Shown here in pieces: positions 45,801-57,884 of a stretch of DNA of 64,000 nucleotides. The notes under the pieces are model-generated. The model was not told the DNA's origin. It saw only the letters and a program-made list of their open reading frames with translations, and did no database searches. Position 1 is the first letter of the stretch, and each line of letters begins with the position of its first letter. This stretch comes from Tomocerus qinae (Eukaryota; Arthropoda; Collembola; Entomobryomorpha; Tomoceridae). The DNA is taken from contig CM034547.1 in NCBI GenBank assembly GCA_020055645.1, forward strand, positions 6,138,001-6,202,000. The letters are read 5' to 3'. The translations under genes were made by a program, and so were the position numbers.

Positions 45801-48800
45801 TTGTGCAAATGCAGTTCAATTAGATTTGTGCAACTACGGAGTGGTAGAACAGTATTTTGAGAATTATTATTGCACATTCGATATAGAAGGAGTTGTTTAC
45901 TTGTCTGGGTTAAACAAAGTAGATGGTAATGACACTCAAGAAGATTGGTTGTCTCCAGCCCTGAATATATGTAAATACATCGTGGGCAACACCCGTGTTA
46001 AAACTCGTTGTTACTTTGTCACAAGAGGGGTTCACTATATTGGTGACCAAGGGTCTGGTGACCCTTCTAAGGCTACTATGTGGGCAATAGCTAAATGCAT
46101 GGGAAATGAGCTACCAGAATTGACAAGCATTTGTATTGATCTCGATCCTGACGAAATCAATCTCGAAGATGAGAGCACCCAAATTTTTTTCGAATTGTTC
46201 AGTGGTAATGAAACTCAGGTTTGTTATCGAAATAAGAAAAAACATGTCAATCGTATTACCACTTTTCCGACACCTTTGATCCCAATAACATTGCCCAAAG
46301 GACGCTACAAGATTGCCATTCCCACAACAAAGAAAATTAATGATGTAACTTTCAGAGCTGTGGGAAACGAGTCTCTGGCATCTGCAGAGGTTGAAGTAAT
46401 GGTTAAAGCTACAGCTCTGAATTTCAGAGACATTTTTGTTATCCTTAAACCTCCTATGTTTAAATCTCTTTTCGACGCTGTGGGCACGGATTTTGCTGGT
46501 ATAGTCTCCAATGTGGGATCAGCTGTTACAAATTATAAAGTAGGAGATGAAGTATTTGGTATCTCACAGGCTAGCAGCGCTGCCAGCCATGTCGTTGTGA
46601 ATTCTGCAATGATTTTACCAAAACCTTCGACTTTTTCTTTCGCAGATGCAAGTACCCTTCCTTCTGTATTTTTAACTGCTTATTACTGCTTAGTCACCAC
46701 AGCCAATCTGAAACCCAAGGAGACCATTTTAATTCATGTAGCATCAGGTGGGGTAGGACTGATAGCGATTCAAATAGCCCAGCACATAGGGGCAAACATT
46801 ATTGCTACGGCAGGGAGCAGGAGGAAAAGGGCCTATTTGAGGTCAATAGGGGTTGACCATGTTTTCCATTCTAGAGATCTTAGTTTTGGTGAGGAAATTG
46901 ACAGAGTTACAGAAGGTCGAGGGGTGGACATGGTTCTCAACTCATTGACTGGTGTAGGATTTAAAGAAACAACCCTGAAAATTTGTGCTCAGAATGCTCG
47001 TTTTGTTGAGATGGGAAAAGTAAACATTTGGCAACCAGAGGATGTTAAAAATTTGCGGCCAGATGTTCTGTACACAATTGTTGATCTGGAAAAGGTTCAC
47101 CCTGAAGAAATGCGAGATCTTGTTAGCACTATGGGAAGCATGTTTGCCTCTGGAACATTTTTGCCTCTACCCTACTCGAGATTTGAAATTGTACACATTA
47201 AGGAAGCATTAAATTATTTTCTTAAAGCTCAGCACATTGGTAAAGTTGTGGTGGCCATGCCTGAAATCCGTGAAACAAACGGAATACAATTTACGAATGA
47301 ACTAATTTTCAACAATGTGAGTACTTATCTTATCACAGGAGGTTTGGGTGGAATTGGGCTGGAAGTTGCTAAATGGATGGCTGACTGTGGGGCGAAAAAT
47401 CTTGTTCTAGTAGGCCGAACCCCTCCAAATGATAAAGTTCTTAGCGTTTTGAATAATTTACGAAGCAGAGGATGCAGAATTTTGGTGAAACAGGTTGATG
47501 TGGGCGATATCAGTCAGTGCAGAACACTTTTTGAAACAATCAAATCACAATTACCTCCTCTAAGGGGAGTTATTCATTCCGCGGGTGCACTCTCTGATGG
47601 CGTTTTGGTAAACCAAACTTGGGAGAAATTTCAAACAGTGTTCAACGCTAAAGTTCAGGGAGGATGGAACCTACACAATATGACCAAGCACATGCCGCTG
47701 GAACATTTCGTTATGTTTTCTTCAATGGCAGCTATATTTGCACCAATGGGACAGAGTAACCATGCAGCGGCAAATATGTTTTTAGATTCGCTGACCCACT
47801 ATCGCCATTCTTTGGGTCTTCCCGCTCAAACGATAAATTGGGGTGCGTGGTCAGAAGTTGGCGCGGCTACAAATACAGTGTACGGAAACGAAGGTATGTA
47901 TGGTGTGAAGCCTTTTGCCCCTACACAAGGTATTGCGACTCTGAAATATGTAATGACTCATCCGAACGTAAATCAAATCGGTGTAATTCATTTGGATGTA
48001 TTGACTTTTAAAACGTATTTTAGTCATCTCGGCCAGTTTTTAATTGAATTATGTGAAAATAAATCTACTACGCATGCAGACACACAAAATTTAGTCCAAT
48101 CAGAAGCGTTTTGGGCAGAAATCAGCACTTTGTCATTAGACGACCGTATTTTACATTTTAGAAATCTTTTGAAGTCAATAATTCGCCAAACACTGAAAAT
48201 CCCAGAGTCTGAGCCTTTAGACGAATACCAAAGTTTCAATGAAATGGGTCTTGACTCACTGATGGCGGTTGAAATGCGAAACAAGCTTCAGTTTATCGTT
48301 GGGAAGAAGTTGACTCTCAGTGGTAGTTCTTTGCTGGATCATCCCACGATAAATAGTTTAAGTAAGCATTTGGCGGAGTTGACAATATCTTTGGATTCCT
48401 CCTGCAAAGGAAATCTAAATAATAACAACAATATTCCATTATCCAACAATATCTCTGAAATTGAATCATTGATAAGACATGACACAAACTTGCCACCCGA
48501 ATTAGATAGCAATATCCTCACGAACTCTGTAAAACCTTCGGAAATCAGAAATGTACTACTAACAGGATCAACAGGTCATTTTGGTGCTTATATTCTGAAG
48601 GATTTATTAGCAAAGATCTCTCAACCGGTAAATGTTTTTTGTCTGGTCAGAGGAAAATCCCTCGGAAGTGCAAAGAAAAGGCTGGAAAATAATTGTAAAA
48701 AGTTTAATTTGATTAACGACATGGATTTTTCTCGGGTAACTATTATTTTAGGCGATATCACAGATTCTCATCTTGGGCTATCAGATTCTGATTATGAAAC

Positions 48801-49713
48801 CCTGTCTAAAGATATCGATGCCATTTTCCATTTGGCGGTCAAAGCCAATCACGTGGAAAAGTACAAAGTATCAAAATCCAATGTCGATATTAGATCAGTT
48901 AATGTTCTCGGCACAATGAACGTATTAAAATTCGCCGCGAATTTCAAAACAAAGAGAATCTTTTACACGACTTCTTATACAACGGCCAATAAGCTATCAC
49001 ATGATGGTTACATCTCAGAAGAGCTTCCTTCAGATGATAACTTTGGTGATGGTATACCCTTTGGCTATGCTCTAACAAAATTTGCTAGTGAAAAGATATT
49101 GAAACGTGCTAATGACAAAGGCATTCCTTGCGTGGCAATAAGATACCCCACTTTCGCAGGCCACAGCCAAACGGGACATTTTACCGTAGATACGAATTTT
49201 ATGATCAATTTATTTTTCATTTCCTGCCGTATGGGAGTATTTCTAGACTTGCCTTTCGGCTATTATGCTATTCCTATTGACGTCGCTTCCAAACTGACTC
49301 TAGAATTGTGTTTCAATGATAATACCGAAACAGGGTTGTATAATATAGTTCAACCTGTGCCACTGCACTCTAGAGATTTTGTTGAAGTGGCTGAGAAAAG
49401 AGGAATAGAGTTAAGAGTGTCAGATGGAAGGGAATTTTACAGTCGTCTAACCGAAGAAAGCAGACATGATTCTTTTCTCCAATTTTTTATTGATGCGTAC
49501 GGAGAAAATTTAGAGTCAAAGGCAAACTTCTCATGTCCTGCAAAAACTAATGGGACAGATGAAAAAGTTATGTATAAAATTAGTGACAAGTTATTAAAAA
49601 TAATTCCCGATTTCACAAACACAGTTCCTCCCACAAACACCCTTCTTGATCTCTACATGGAATATGCTGACAAGGCTGGCATTTTAAATAATTTTGGCAT
49701 AAAATTCAAATAA
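39855..49713 (+). CDS. Highly reducing type I polyketide synthase with terminal reductase (KS-AT-DH-MT-ER-KR-ACP-R)
   Basis: Megasynthase that condenses malonyl units and reduces, dehydrates and C-methylates the chain. Exons: 39855-39932 (ATG, 26 codons), probable in-phase cassette 40510-40572, and one giant exon 40738-49713; 3017 aa without or 3038 with the cassette. Domains with motif positions: KS, Cys in ESGCSSS (41341), His in EAHGTGT and NIGHTESA (41854); AT, GHSVGE (42673), HAFHS type (malonyl); DH, His in DHQVANITILPGA (43579), DAMIQ (44122); C-methyltransferase, EVGAGSGATS (about 45118); ER, HVASGGVGLIAIQ (about 46735); KR, GGLGGIG (about 47340), with GQSNHAAAN (His at 47761) where Tyr is usual; ACP, GLDSLMAVEM (Ser at 48256); thioester reductase, TGSTGHFGAYIL (about 48562) and YALTK (49066). 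R-domain release predicts an aldehyde or alcohol. AATAAA at 49871. The huge exon is unlike the neighbouring split genes; retroposition or transfer from an intron-poor source is possible. Confidence 0.95.
40510..40572 (+). CDS. Probable optional 63-nt exon of the PKS
   Basis: Within the PKS intron, TTTTCCATTTTCAG precedes a 21-codon open stretch (LIYKIWKPIYDSLCNQLTAEM) followed by the donor GTGAGC. It starts and ends in phase 0, like the flanking exons, so inclusion or skipping keeps the frame. It would lengthen the linker before the KS domain and contains no known motif. Confidence 0.5.
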
Positions 49714-51086
49714 ATTATTAATCTCGTAAAGTTGATTTAATTTAAATTATTCTTTGAGATCATAGATAACTTATTCTTCTTCTACCTGTATAATGATTCA
49801 GGAATCTGTCGATTTGTATGCATTTTGTTAAAAATGATGTCTTATTTATAATTGGTAAGTATTAATTATTAATAAATGATGCAAAACATTATCCTTGCCA
49901 CATTAAAATTAAAAGACAATAAAATATTATAGAATTTTGTGTTGAGATCACTTTTATCTCATTTAACATTTATTTTCCTCCTGCCCTATATACCCTAATA
50001 ATGCCGATCTTCTCAAATCATTTCCTAAAGGCTTAATTTTATTCCAGTTTTATAAATACAAAAGAATGCATCCAATCCGTTCTCCAGTTGAATTACATCA
50101 TTCAATTACGAATGATTTAGTACAAAAGCGACACCCACGCTTCATTGTATCTTTCCAGCACCAGACAGGCACCTGCTCAATATTTGCATTTGGTAGATAC
50201 TACACTCCATACACTCATTCTTGTTTTTATGATTTTCGAAACATGTACACATAGAGTACATCTATAGCCATAGGATGACAATTTCTGTTATAGCAATGTC
50301 TACTCTTATTAATTCACAATGTTCTAATGTCAGTCAGTCACAACTCCATGAAACATGGGATAGAATAATGGAAGCTCACGTGGAGTGATTTAGGTTAAAT
50401 ACATCAATTGTCTACTTACATATCAATTATAGCAAGTCATAGGAGATACCAACAGCATAAATTATTGATTTTATTTTCTAATTCTTCTATTTGTTTTCCG
50501 CTGGCTGTGTCAACGATTTCACTTACAAATACTTTATATGCCTATAATTAAAGAAATAATAATAATTCAAATATTGTCATTATACCATAGTATTTGTCTA
50601 ATTTACACAACGTCATCATAAGTGACAAGAATCCATAGATGGGCAATATATAGACTAATTGATTTAGGGAGAAAATACGTTGGGATATGATTTGAATGCT
50701 ATTTTTTGTTACACAAAATTTTTACAACTGCCTGTTTTGCTTTTTTTAAATCTTTAAAAAGAAACCAAATATTACCTTAGTAGAATTTTATGTTTATGGC
50801 ATAAACATACGCTGAATAAGACGATGGCGATAAAACGGTTATAATTTTGCTATATTATTCACAGTATTCCATTTTTCTGTCCATCTATGTTTTCATGAAC
50901 CTATATAATGCCTATAATAATTTGCGGTGCATATAAATATAGTCTTTAATTGAGCGATGCATATATATCCAAAAATGCTTTTAAGCAATTTATGTAGTTT
51001 ATCAAATAAACATGCCATATCCGCATGTTCCCTACAAGTGCATCTAGCAACAATTTTTTGTTTTCAGGCCATCAGCTATAATATTA
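49714..51086. other. PKS 3' region and intergenic DNA
   Basis: AATAAA signals at 49871-49876 and 49918-49923. The remainder is AT-rich with no gene recognised. An unlocated signal-peptide exon of the next receptor may lie near its end: an acceptor TTTTCAG at about 51067 leads into the frame used at 51087. Confidence 0.5.
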
Positions 51087-53872
51087 ATGAAGAATGAGGA
51101 TTGTGGGAGACAGGCGAGAGCCTCAATCCCAGTTGTAAATATCATTGTTCAATGTTCACTAATTTGTCTCCTAAAAAAATTCGCTTCACAAAATCTTAAA
51201 AATATTTGCTACTTTAAAGTTAAAAGTAGAAAATTAATAATAAAAAATTTAATAAATACTTCACATTCTTAATTTTATATGTTAAAATTCAAACAGCTAA
51301 TTTTACATCGTTATTTTCATTTCTGCCCTAAAATATTACAAATGTGGAATAGTTTGGATTTTATATTTCTATTGAGTAATCTGCCTCCCAAAATAGGTAA
51401 TAATTAATTTAAATTATCTTGGAAAATATTTAAGAAGCTGTTTTATTGATATTTAAAATATATCATTGAATTATCTACTTTCACGATTGGACAGGCCTTT
51501 ATGCTCAAAATGGAGTCCAATTAGCTTGGATGTTGAATTCCAAAGACATTTTGAATCAGCTAATGGACAATCAATTCGGTAGCAGTTCATCAACCTCGAC
51601 TACAAATATTTTCGTAGACAACATTGAAGGATTCATAAAGGTCAGCGGTTTTAATCAATTACTAAGTTTAATTAGCCAATCATTGTTCGAAATGAAGGCA
51701 AGAATTTTAACGAAATATTCGGCTAATGAATTTTGTAGTACAACTTGTCCCTTGTTATGCAGGATGATCTTGATGCATGGGGTTGGACTTGGAATACATT
51801 CTTTTTCTTTCAAGGGAAGCCAGATCTACTTTTGCTGAAGCCAACAAATTTCCTGTCTTTGACAAGTCATGTATTCACTATCATCAACCAGTCAGTTTTC
51901 GAAATATATTTCATCAAAGATTATCCTATTATGCAATTTGTGAAGGATTATCCATTGGAGGATCAGAATATTTCCTTTCAGTACAAATTACGGCAGGATA
52001 TTTCAAGGAGAAGAAATCTACGGAAGCAGGCAGTCGTTGCAACTGCAGCTGTAAATAGAAAATGCAACACAAAAAAATCCTTTATAAAAATTAAGCTATT
52101 AAATTTTAAAGCAATATATCAGCTGTGCAGTGACTGATCATCTAATAATTTATTGGATTGACAGAAATTCGATTTCAATGATGCTGCCCCCAAGTTTTCT
52201 TTTAATGGAGAAAATCTACAGTTTCAACCGGGACCATCTGTTGATTTTTTCCATGATTTGAGAGAGTATCTCAATTTCTCGTAAGTCTATGATAGCTGTA
52301 TGTTTCTGCCCTTGATCCAAAATTCTTGAAACGGAAATTTCTGAATCAAACTCTAGCAAGCATTCGTAATTTCAATTAATACTATTACAGAGAAACTGCA
52401 ATGAATGGCACCGGAACAGTTGACTTTTTTATATCATCATCGGCAGATATATCTCTAAACCAACAAACGATGTATGACTACAAAACCCTAAATGTCACCT
52501 TTCTACAAACAATTCATACAGCAAGGTATAATTAACGCTAATTAATTATTTTTTCTTTACAATTAACTTTCAAATTCAGTTGATAAAATAATATTAAAAT
52601 GTAATTGATTTTTTCTGGTAGGGCTTTTGCGTATTTTAGTCAGCCGTCTGTAGGATCACTAAGGAATATCTTAATTTCACCATTCAAGGCATCTGTTTGG
52701 GCCTTCATGTGGCTTACATGGGTCTTTATCTTAATCTCTTTGAAATCAGTATTAATTGTAAGAAAACATTGTGAAAGTTTGAACATCACTGACACAGAAA
52801 TAGAATTGGATGACCATATTGGATTTTGGGCTTTTCAAACTGGAAGCTTGCACGGTTTATTGATAAAACTTCTCCTTAATCTAAATAACTTTATAGTGTA
52901 GTATTTCCTAATTAACTACAATAAATGGACAAATTTTTAATCGTGTTTAATTGGAATATTTTTCCAAAGGGTGGCACAAAATCCTGACCAATTTGTCCGA
53001 TTCAATCAAAATCATATTTTTTATTTCATCCTTGATGTCAATTGTGATTTACAATTCCTACTCTGCAAATTTCTTTTCTCGGTTGTCCACAGAAAAGCCA
53101 CCAATTTCAACATTTGTCCAAATACTGAATAACGCCTTCACTCTTGCTATTCATGAGAAAAGCAATACAATGTTGAAACTCGTCAATGTAGGCGTAATTC
53201 ATTTTTTATATTTGTTTTAAGTTTATCAGTCATTGCAATTTAATGATTTTAGTTGTTTATCCATTTCAGAATTTAATGAGTGATCACAATTTAAAATTTG
53301 TGTCGACGGAAGAGGAAATTCAAATTTTGGAGAATAATCCAATCGCTTTGCTTTCCTTTCCTGATAATTTTTATGCCGCAGCCAAAGAGCGTAATTATTC
53401 TTCCCAGTGGTTATGCAGCATGTTGGATTTTGTGAAAGTTAACATGGTACCTTTTAAAAGTGGACTTGTTGTACAAAAAGGCAGCCAATTCAAAGAGTTG
53501 TTCAACAATAGGTAAAATATTTCCTATTTATGTTTATTTCCATCAATATTTTATTGTATTTGAAATAAATAACATAAACAAATATTCGGAATACGGTACA
53601 ATTACTTATAAAACTACAGGATTGTACAATATATGGAAACCGGGAGAAATTCGAGAAACAGTTTGTACTACAAAAAGAGCACTGAAGTAATTTGCCTGAA
53701 ATCGGACAATGTTAATTTCAAAGCATTGAACTACCAGGATATCTTCACGGCAGTCGTCCTTGTCTTTTTTGGAATAGGGGCTTCCCTTTTTATTTTGACG
53801 ATGGAAAGTGCTTACAAACCTTTAGCTGATTTTCTACTTGTAATGAAAATAAGATATTTGTGGGATGACTGA
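51087..53872 (+). CDS. Ionotropic receptor-like channel 4 (multi-exon, 5' end uncertain)
   Basis: Divergent IR/iGluR-type protein in nine exons: 51087-51225 (start uncertain), 51495-51640, 51763-52050, 52165-52280, 52391-52525, 52622-52854, 52970-53187, 53270-53511, 53620-53872; about 589 aa; all junction phases agree with those of its paralogue at 57885. S1-like block FQPGPSVDFFHDLREYLNFS; segment FSQPSVGSLRNILISPFKAS leads into M1 (VWAFMWLTWVFILISLKSVL); GFWAFQTGSLHG at the pore; TM IIFFISSLMSIVIYNSYSANF, whose end replaces SYTANLA, then FSRLSTEKPP; S2 with LKFVSTEEEIQIL and QFKELFNNR; last TM DIFTAVVLVFFGIGASLFIL. No signal peptide is encoded at the ATG used, so an upstream exon may exist (the frame is open back to an acceptor at about 51067). 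Confidence 0.8.
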
Positions 53873-54033
53873 TTTTCAATAAATTAAAGTATCTAGCATT
53901 AAATGTCAGTAGATGACAGTTATCTGAATTTTCCATAACAAGCGTCACTGTAATCGTGATTTTCCCGTAAATATAAAAAAACATTTTAAATAAAACGACA
54001 TTTGATCATTTCTGTAATTTAATATTGCATGAT

Positions 54034-55608
54034 TTAATTTATGTCGGGGGCCAACATGTTGTAAAATTTCTGTTTTTCAATAGCTATTCCTTGTTGGTTG
54101 GTAAACAAATAATACGAACTTTTGGTGTTGACAATGGAGGACAATGGGGAATTTTGGAAGTACTCAGAGAATCTATTCAGCCCTTTGTAAACAGAATCCT
54201 CATCATCTTTCCAGTAAATAGGCCCAACAGCTAAAAATGGGATCAAAGGATTTTGGGCTAAAGAAATTATTTGATCTGTTGTAATAGACACCGAATTGAT
54301 ATTCACTACGAGATGATGTGGTTGGAATTTGCGGAGCAACACGGAATTTAAATGATCCCAATTACAGTCACTAACAACGAAGGTATGGGGTTGGTGGGTA
54401 ACATCACCAACCCACTCGAGTTTGCAATGGTAATCTTGAAGGACTTTGATCCATTCTACTTTAGCGGGCAAATGACTCAAATCAAAATGGCAGGGTCCAT
54501 CATTATCAGGAGCCAATGTCAAATGCGTCAAATTAGGAGATTGGTGGAAATGGATTATAGAGAACATGTTGCCCATCAAAGTCAAGCTCCTGAGGGAATT
54601 GAAGGAAGTCGGTCGACTACAAATTGTTTGTGTATTTGGCCCCAGATTAAGCATCACGATTGTGTTTGGAAGAGCAGAAAGATCCAATGACGAACAACGG
54701 ATCGTCAATTCTCTGATGTTGCAAAAATAATTTGCAAAATCTGTTTTGTTGATGTGCAACTGATCAATAGGCCAATTTGGATTCATAATATTTGCATGGC
54801 ACAAATCCAAAGTAGCATCAGCAGTTTCCAACGATCGGTCATTGATAGAAAACATTACTTTATTTGACAAATCTTGAAAAGTAAATTTCCTCGCTCGAGA
54901 GAAATTGACGAATTCGCTCAATAGAGCGTCTCGGGTAAATGTAACAAGATCTAATGACATTTCTTGCGCGGAAATAATATTAGGTTTATCCCCGAGAATA
55001 ACGGTACACCTGTACAAATTAAGGTTTTGGATGGAAACCAGTTTTTCTGCTGAAACCATAAAATGGGTGTATCCATTTGAATTATTTACAACGCAGAATT
55101 TCTCCAGAGTTTGCGGGATCAAGTGACTAATATCAAAGCTAGAAACAGCGACACTATTTTCATCAATTAGCAAAATGTTTCGTAATGCTATATCGGTGAT
55201 AAAACTTTTTCTTTCCGTAAGAATATCTTCAAACTGTCGAAGAGAAATCGTCCCTTGCAATTTCAATCTGATTGTTGTAAATGGTCTACAGAATTTCGGG
55301 AACGTTTGGTTGAATTTCTCCAAGTACTCTTTGGTTGGAGTATCTTTGTTATTAAAAACAATCGTAGATCGTTTTCTCAAACTGGATTCTGAAACTTCCT
55401 TCCACAATTTACACACAGAACGGCAGCATTTCAGGCTCTCCACATCTAGGAAGTCAAACGTAGAAATCAGAACCTGTAAAACAATTTCAAAGATAATTGG
55501 GTTATCTAAGCACGAAAATTTAACGAAATAACTGCAAATACATACCAAATCTATCAACAGTGGATTTCTGTTGGCTTCGTTGTAAAATATTTCATATTCC
55601 TCGTCCAT
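54034..55608 (-). CDS. F-box protein with leucine-rich C-terminal region
   Basis: Substrate adaptor of SCF-type ubiquitin ligases (family knowledge). Read on the minus strand, exon 1 is 55608-55546 and exon 2 is 55473-54034, 500 aa. Splicing out the 72-nt intron (GTATGT...TTTTACAG) joins NPLLIDL to VLISTFDFLDVESLKCCRSV, then CKLWKEV, recreating a textbook F-box at residues about 15-55. The intron length is a multiple of three and has no in-frame stop, so the unspliced frame is also open (524 aa) but would split the F-box. The rest contains irregular leucine-rich segments (LETADATLDLCHA, ELTIRCSSLDLSALP, SLRSLTLMGNMF, LTHLTLAP), suggesting an LRR-like substrate-binding region. It lies convergent to receptor 4 (160 bp apart) and between two receptor paralogues. 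Confidence 0.85.
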   Translation of the reverse strand: MDEEYEIFYNEANRNPLLIDLVCICSYFVKFSCLDNPIIFEIVLQVLISTFDFLDVESLKCCRSVCKLWKEVSESSLRKRSTIVFNNKDTPTKEYLEKFNQTFPKFCRPFTTIRLKLQGTISLRQFEDILTERKSFITDIALRNILLIDENSVAVSSFDISHLIPQTLEKFCVVNNSNGYTHFMVSAEKLVSIQNLNLYRCTVILGDKPNIISAQEMSLDLVTFTRDALLSEFVNFSRARKFTFQDLSNKVMFSINDRSLETADATLDLCHANIMNPNWPIDQLHINKTDFANYFCNIRELTIRCSSLDLSALPNTIVMLNLGPNTQTICSRPTSFNSLRSLTLMGNMFSIIHFHQSPNLTHLTLAPDNDGPCHFDLSHLPAKVEWIKVLQDYHCKLEWVGDVTHQPHTFVVSDCNWDHLNSVLLRKFQPHHLVVNINSVSITTDQIISLAQNPLIPFLAVGPIYWKDDEDSVYKGLNRFSEYFQNSPLSSIVNTKSSYYLFTNQQGIAIEKQKFYNMLAPDIN

Positions 55609-57884
55609 TTTTGTGATTTTTAGATCTTTAATTTCTTGATACTCGAAAAAAAAATTTCTCCCATTAAAATTTTGGAACAGCGCCAGAATATTTCACATGG
55701 ATGAGATGTATTGATATTAAATCATTGGAAACGCAATAAATCAGCCAGAAAGTGAAGAACAAATAGTACCTATATACTTTTTAAAGCGAAATGGCTATAA
55801 TATATCAAATGCTGATCTGATACTGATAATAATATGTAATGAAAAATAAAGGAAATGAAAATGACGACGTAACAAAGTTGTCAAAGTTAAGTAAACATAG
55901 GGTTCAAAACAAAGCAATCGGTCAATTCAAGTTTATTCGAATACGTAGTAAGTATTATTATATAATTACAAACAAAATTATCTGCATTAAAATACGCCCC
56001 CGCACAATTTTACTCACAGAATGAATAATCGATCAGATTTTGTATATTCTTTATAATTTTGAATAAGATGAGTTGGGATTGGGAGTTTTTGCTTGTAGGT
56101 ACCTACTTAACCGACTGACTGTAAAATTCACCTACCTGCTTTTATTGTTAGTTTGGATTTGATTTTTGATATGGTATATACTAGACTACTATATAAACAT
56201 ACATCATTTTCAGTAAAATCGACATCTGTTTATAATTCTTCGCTAAAAATTGTACATAGGTACTGATAATAAAAGCTGCCTTTTTCAGGCGAGCTAAAAA
56301 CAACTAATTTTACTTAGAATCCTTCATACGTTTAGTATTTACCGTATTCGATCCCATTTACCTTACAAATAAAAGCCACCGCCCCCGCCATGTCAACTGT
56401 CCATTTATTTACTTATTTATAAAGCTTTAATCATACAGGATTTATTACTAGCTTAGTTATTCAAGTTGCGACGTGTGACATGATAGCCACTCAGTAAATT
56501 CGCATATCTACATCTGCACTATACAATAAGAGTGCCCTTTTATATCTATTCACAACACACTTATGTACACATCTAATGTTGTTCTATACTTTCGTGTTTC
56601 GAATTCTTTTAACAGCATACGTAATGGAAAAAAATGTTTTGTAAATATTAGATTTTATTTACATTTGATAATTTGATGTTTGATAGTTTACTGATTATTG
56701 ATAAGATATTACACACATCCAAAACAAGCAGGCAAATCTCTATATTATAATCGTAGTCTTCCAATTCCGTTCAATTCGGTCCAATTCTTGATAAAACAAA
56801 ACAATTATTATACCTCTATAAATATGTTGGTAGGGAGAGTTAAAAAAGCAATCTTGGCTGCGTAAAAAGTCTTCATTGCTATGTGGGGAGTTGCAATTTT
56901 TGTTTTTACATCTTTTTCATTGCAATTAGCACATCCCAATTTTTTTTCTGTTTTGATGTATCCAATACTTCCAGGGCATTTTTACCACTGTGATGGTAAA
57001 AACGCCTAAAAACGGGTAAATTTTGTACACTGATCATTATGTAGTTCTAAATTGCTTAATTCATGGACATGGACAAATTGGCATTGACAATCCTCATGTC
57101 CAAATTTCGCTGTGGAAGTAACTTTACATAGTGGTAAAACGTACCTTACAGAACACAATACAGAGTACAGATCGTACGATAGATACAGTACTGAGTACTG
57201 ACTACCAACCAGAAGATTGTTTATTGTTTTTAAAATGCTTTCTTGGAAAGCATGCAGGAAACTTATGTTAGCCATTAGCATCATGCGTAGTCTTATGCAT
57301 ACAATTATGAAAATAGGCCAGCAGATACTATAATTTTACCCAACAAGCTTTGGAAATATTTACAAATTAATTACTTCAAGAACCATTGTAATCAAATAAG
57401 AAAAATGATGTCATTGGTACATACATTTACTAGAAAGGAATCTTAGAAATAAGTCTACTAATTGGACATGAATAAATAAGATTCAGGGCGACGAAAATTT
57501 TATTCTACCACTCCTTTGCCAGTTTATAACTACTTTTTTTACCTTTATTTGTCAAGGCAAGCGTCCAATTAGTGAATGGCTATAGTTGAGACTATAATAT
57601 TGATTTTTAAACAATTTTTAGATTGAAGAGACAAAGAAATGTCGAGTACGATTTGAAAGCTTTGTGACTCAATTTAAAAACCATAAATTCACGATGATTT
57701 ACAAATGAACTACAAATAATAGGCAGCTCCAATAAAATAATTCTACGATAAAAACAGTAAACGACTTTATTATTTTCTAACCTTCCCAATTCAACCGCCG
57801 CGGTACGGATAAAGTAAATTGTTAGTTTAGAATCAAACGAAGCAAATTATCTAATTAATTATAGTAGTAAGCAGTAATTTTGGA
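55609..57884. other. Intergenic region between F-box gene and receptor 5
   Basis: No gene recognised on either strand. A short degenerate CCAATTC-type stretch at about 56759-56790 resembles that at 34739. A small palindrome (tttttaccactgtgatggtaaaaa) lies at about 56979-57002. Confidence 0.55.
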
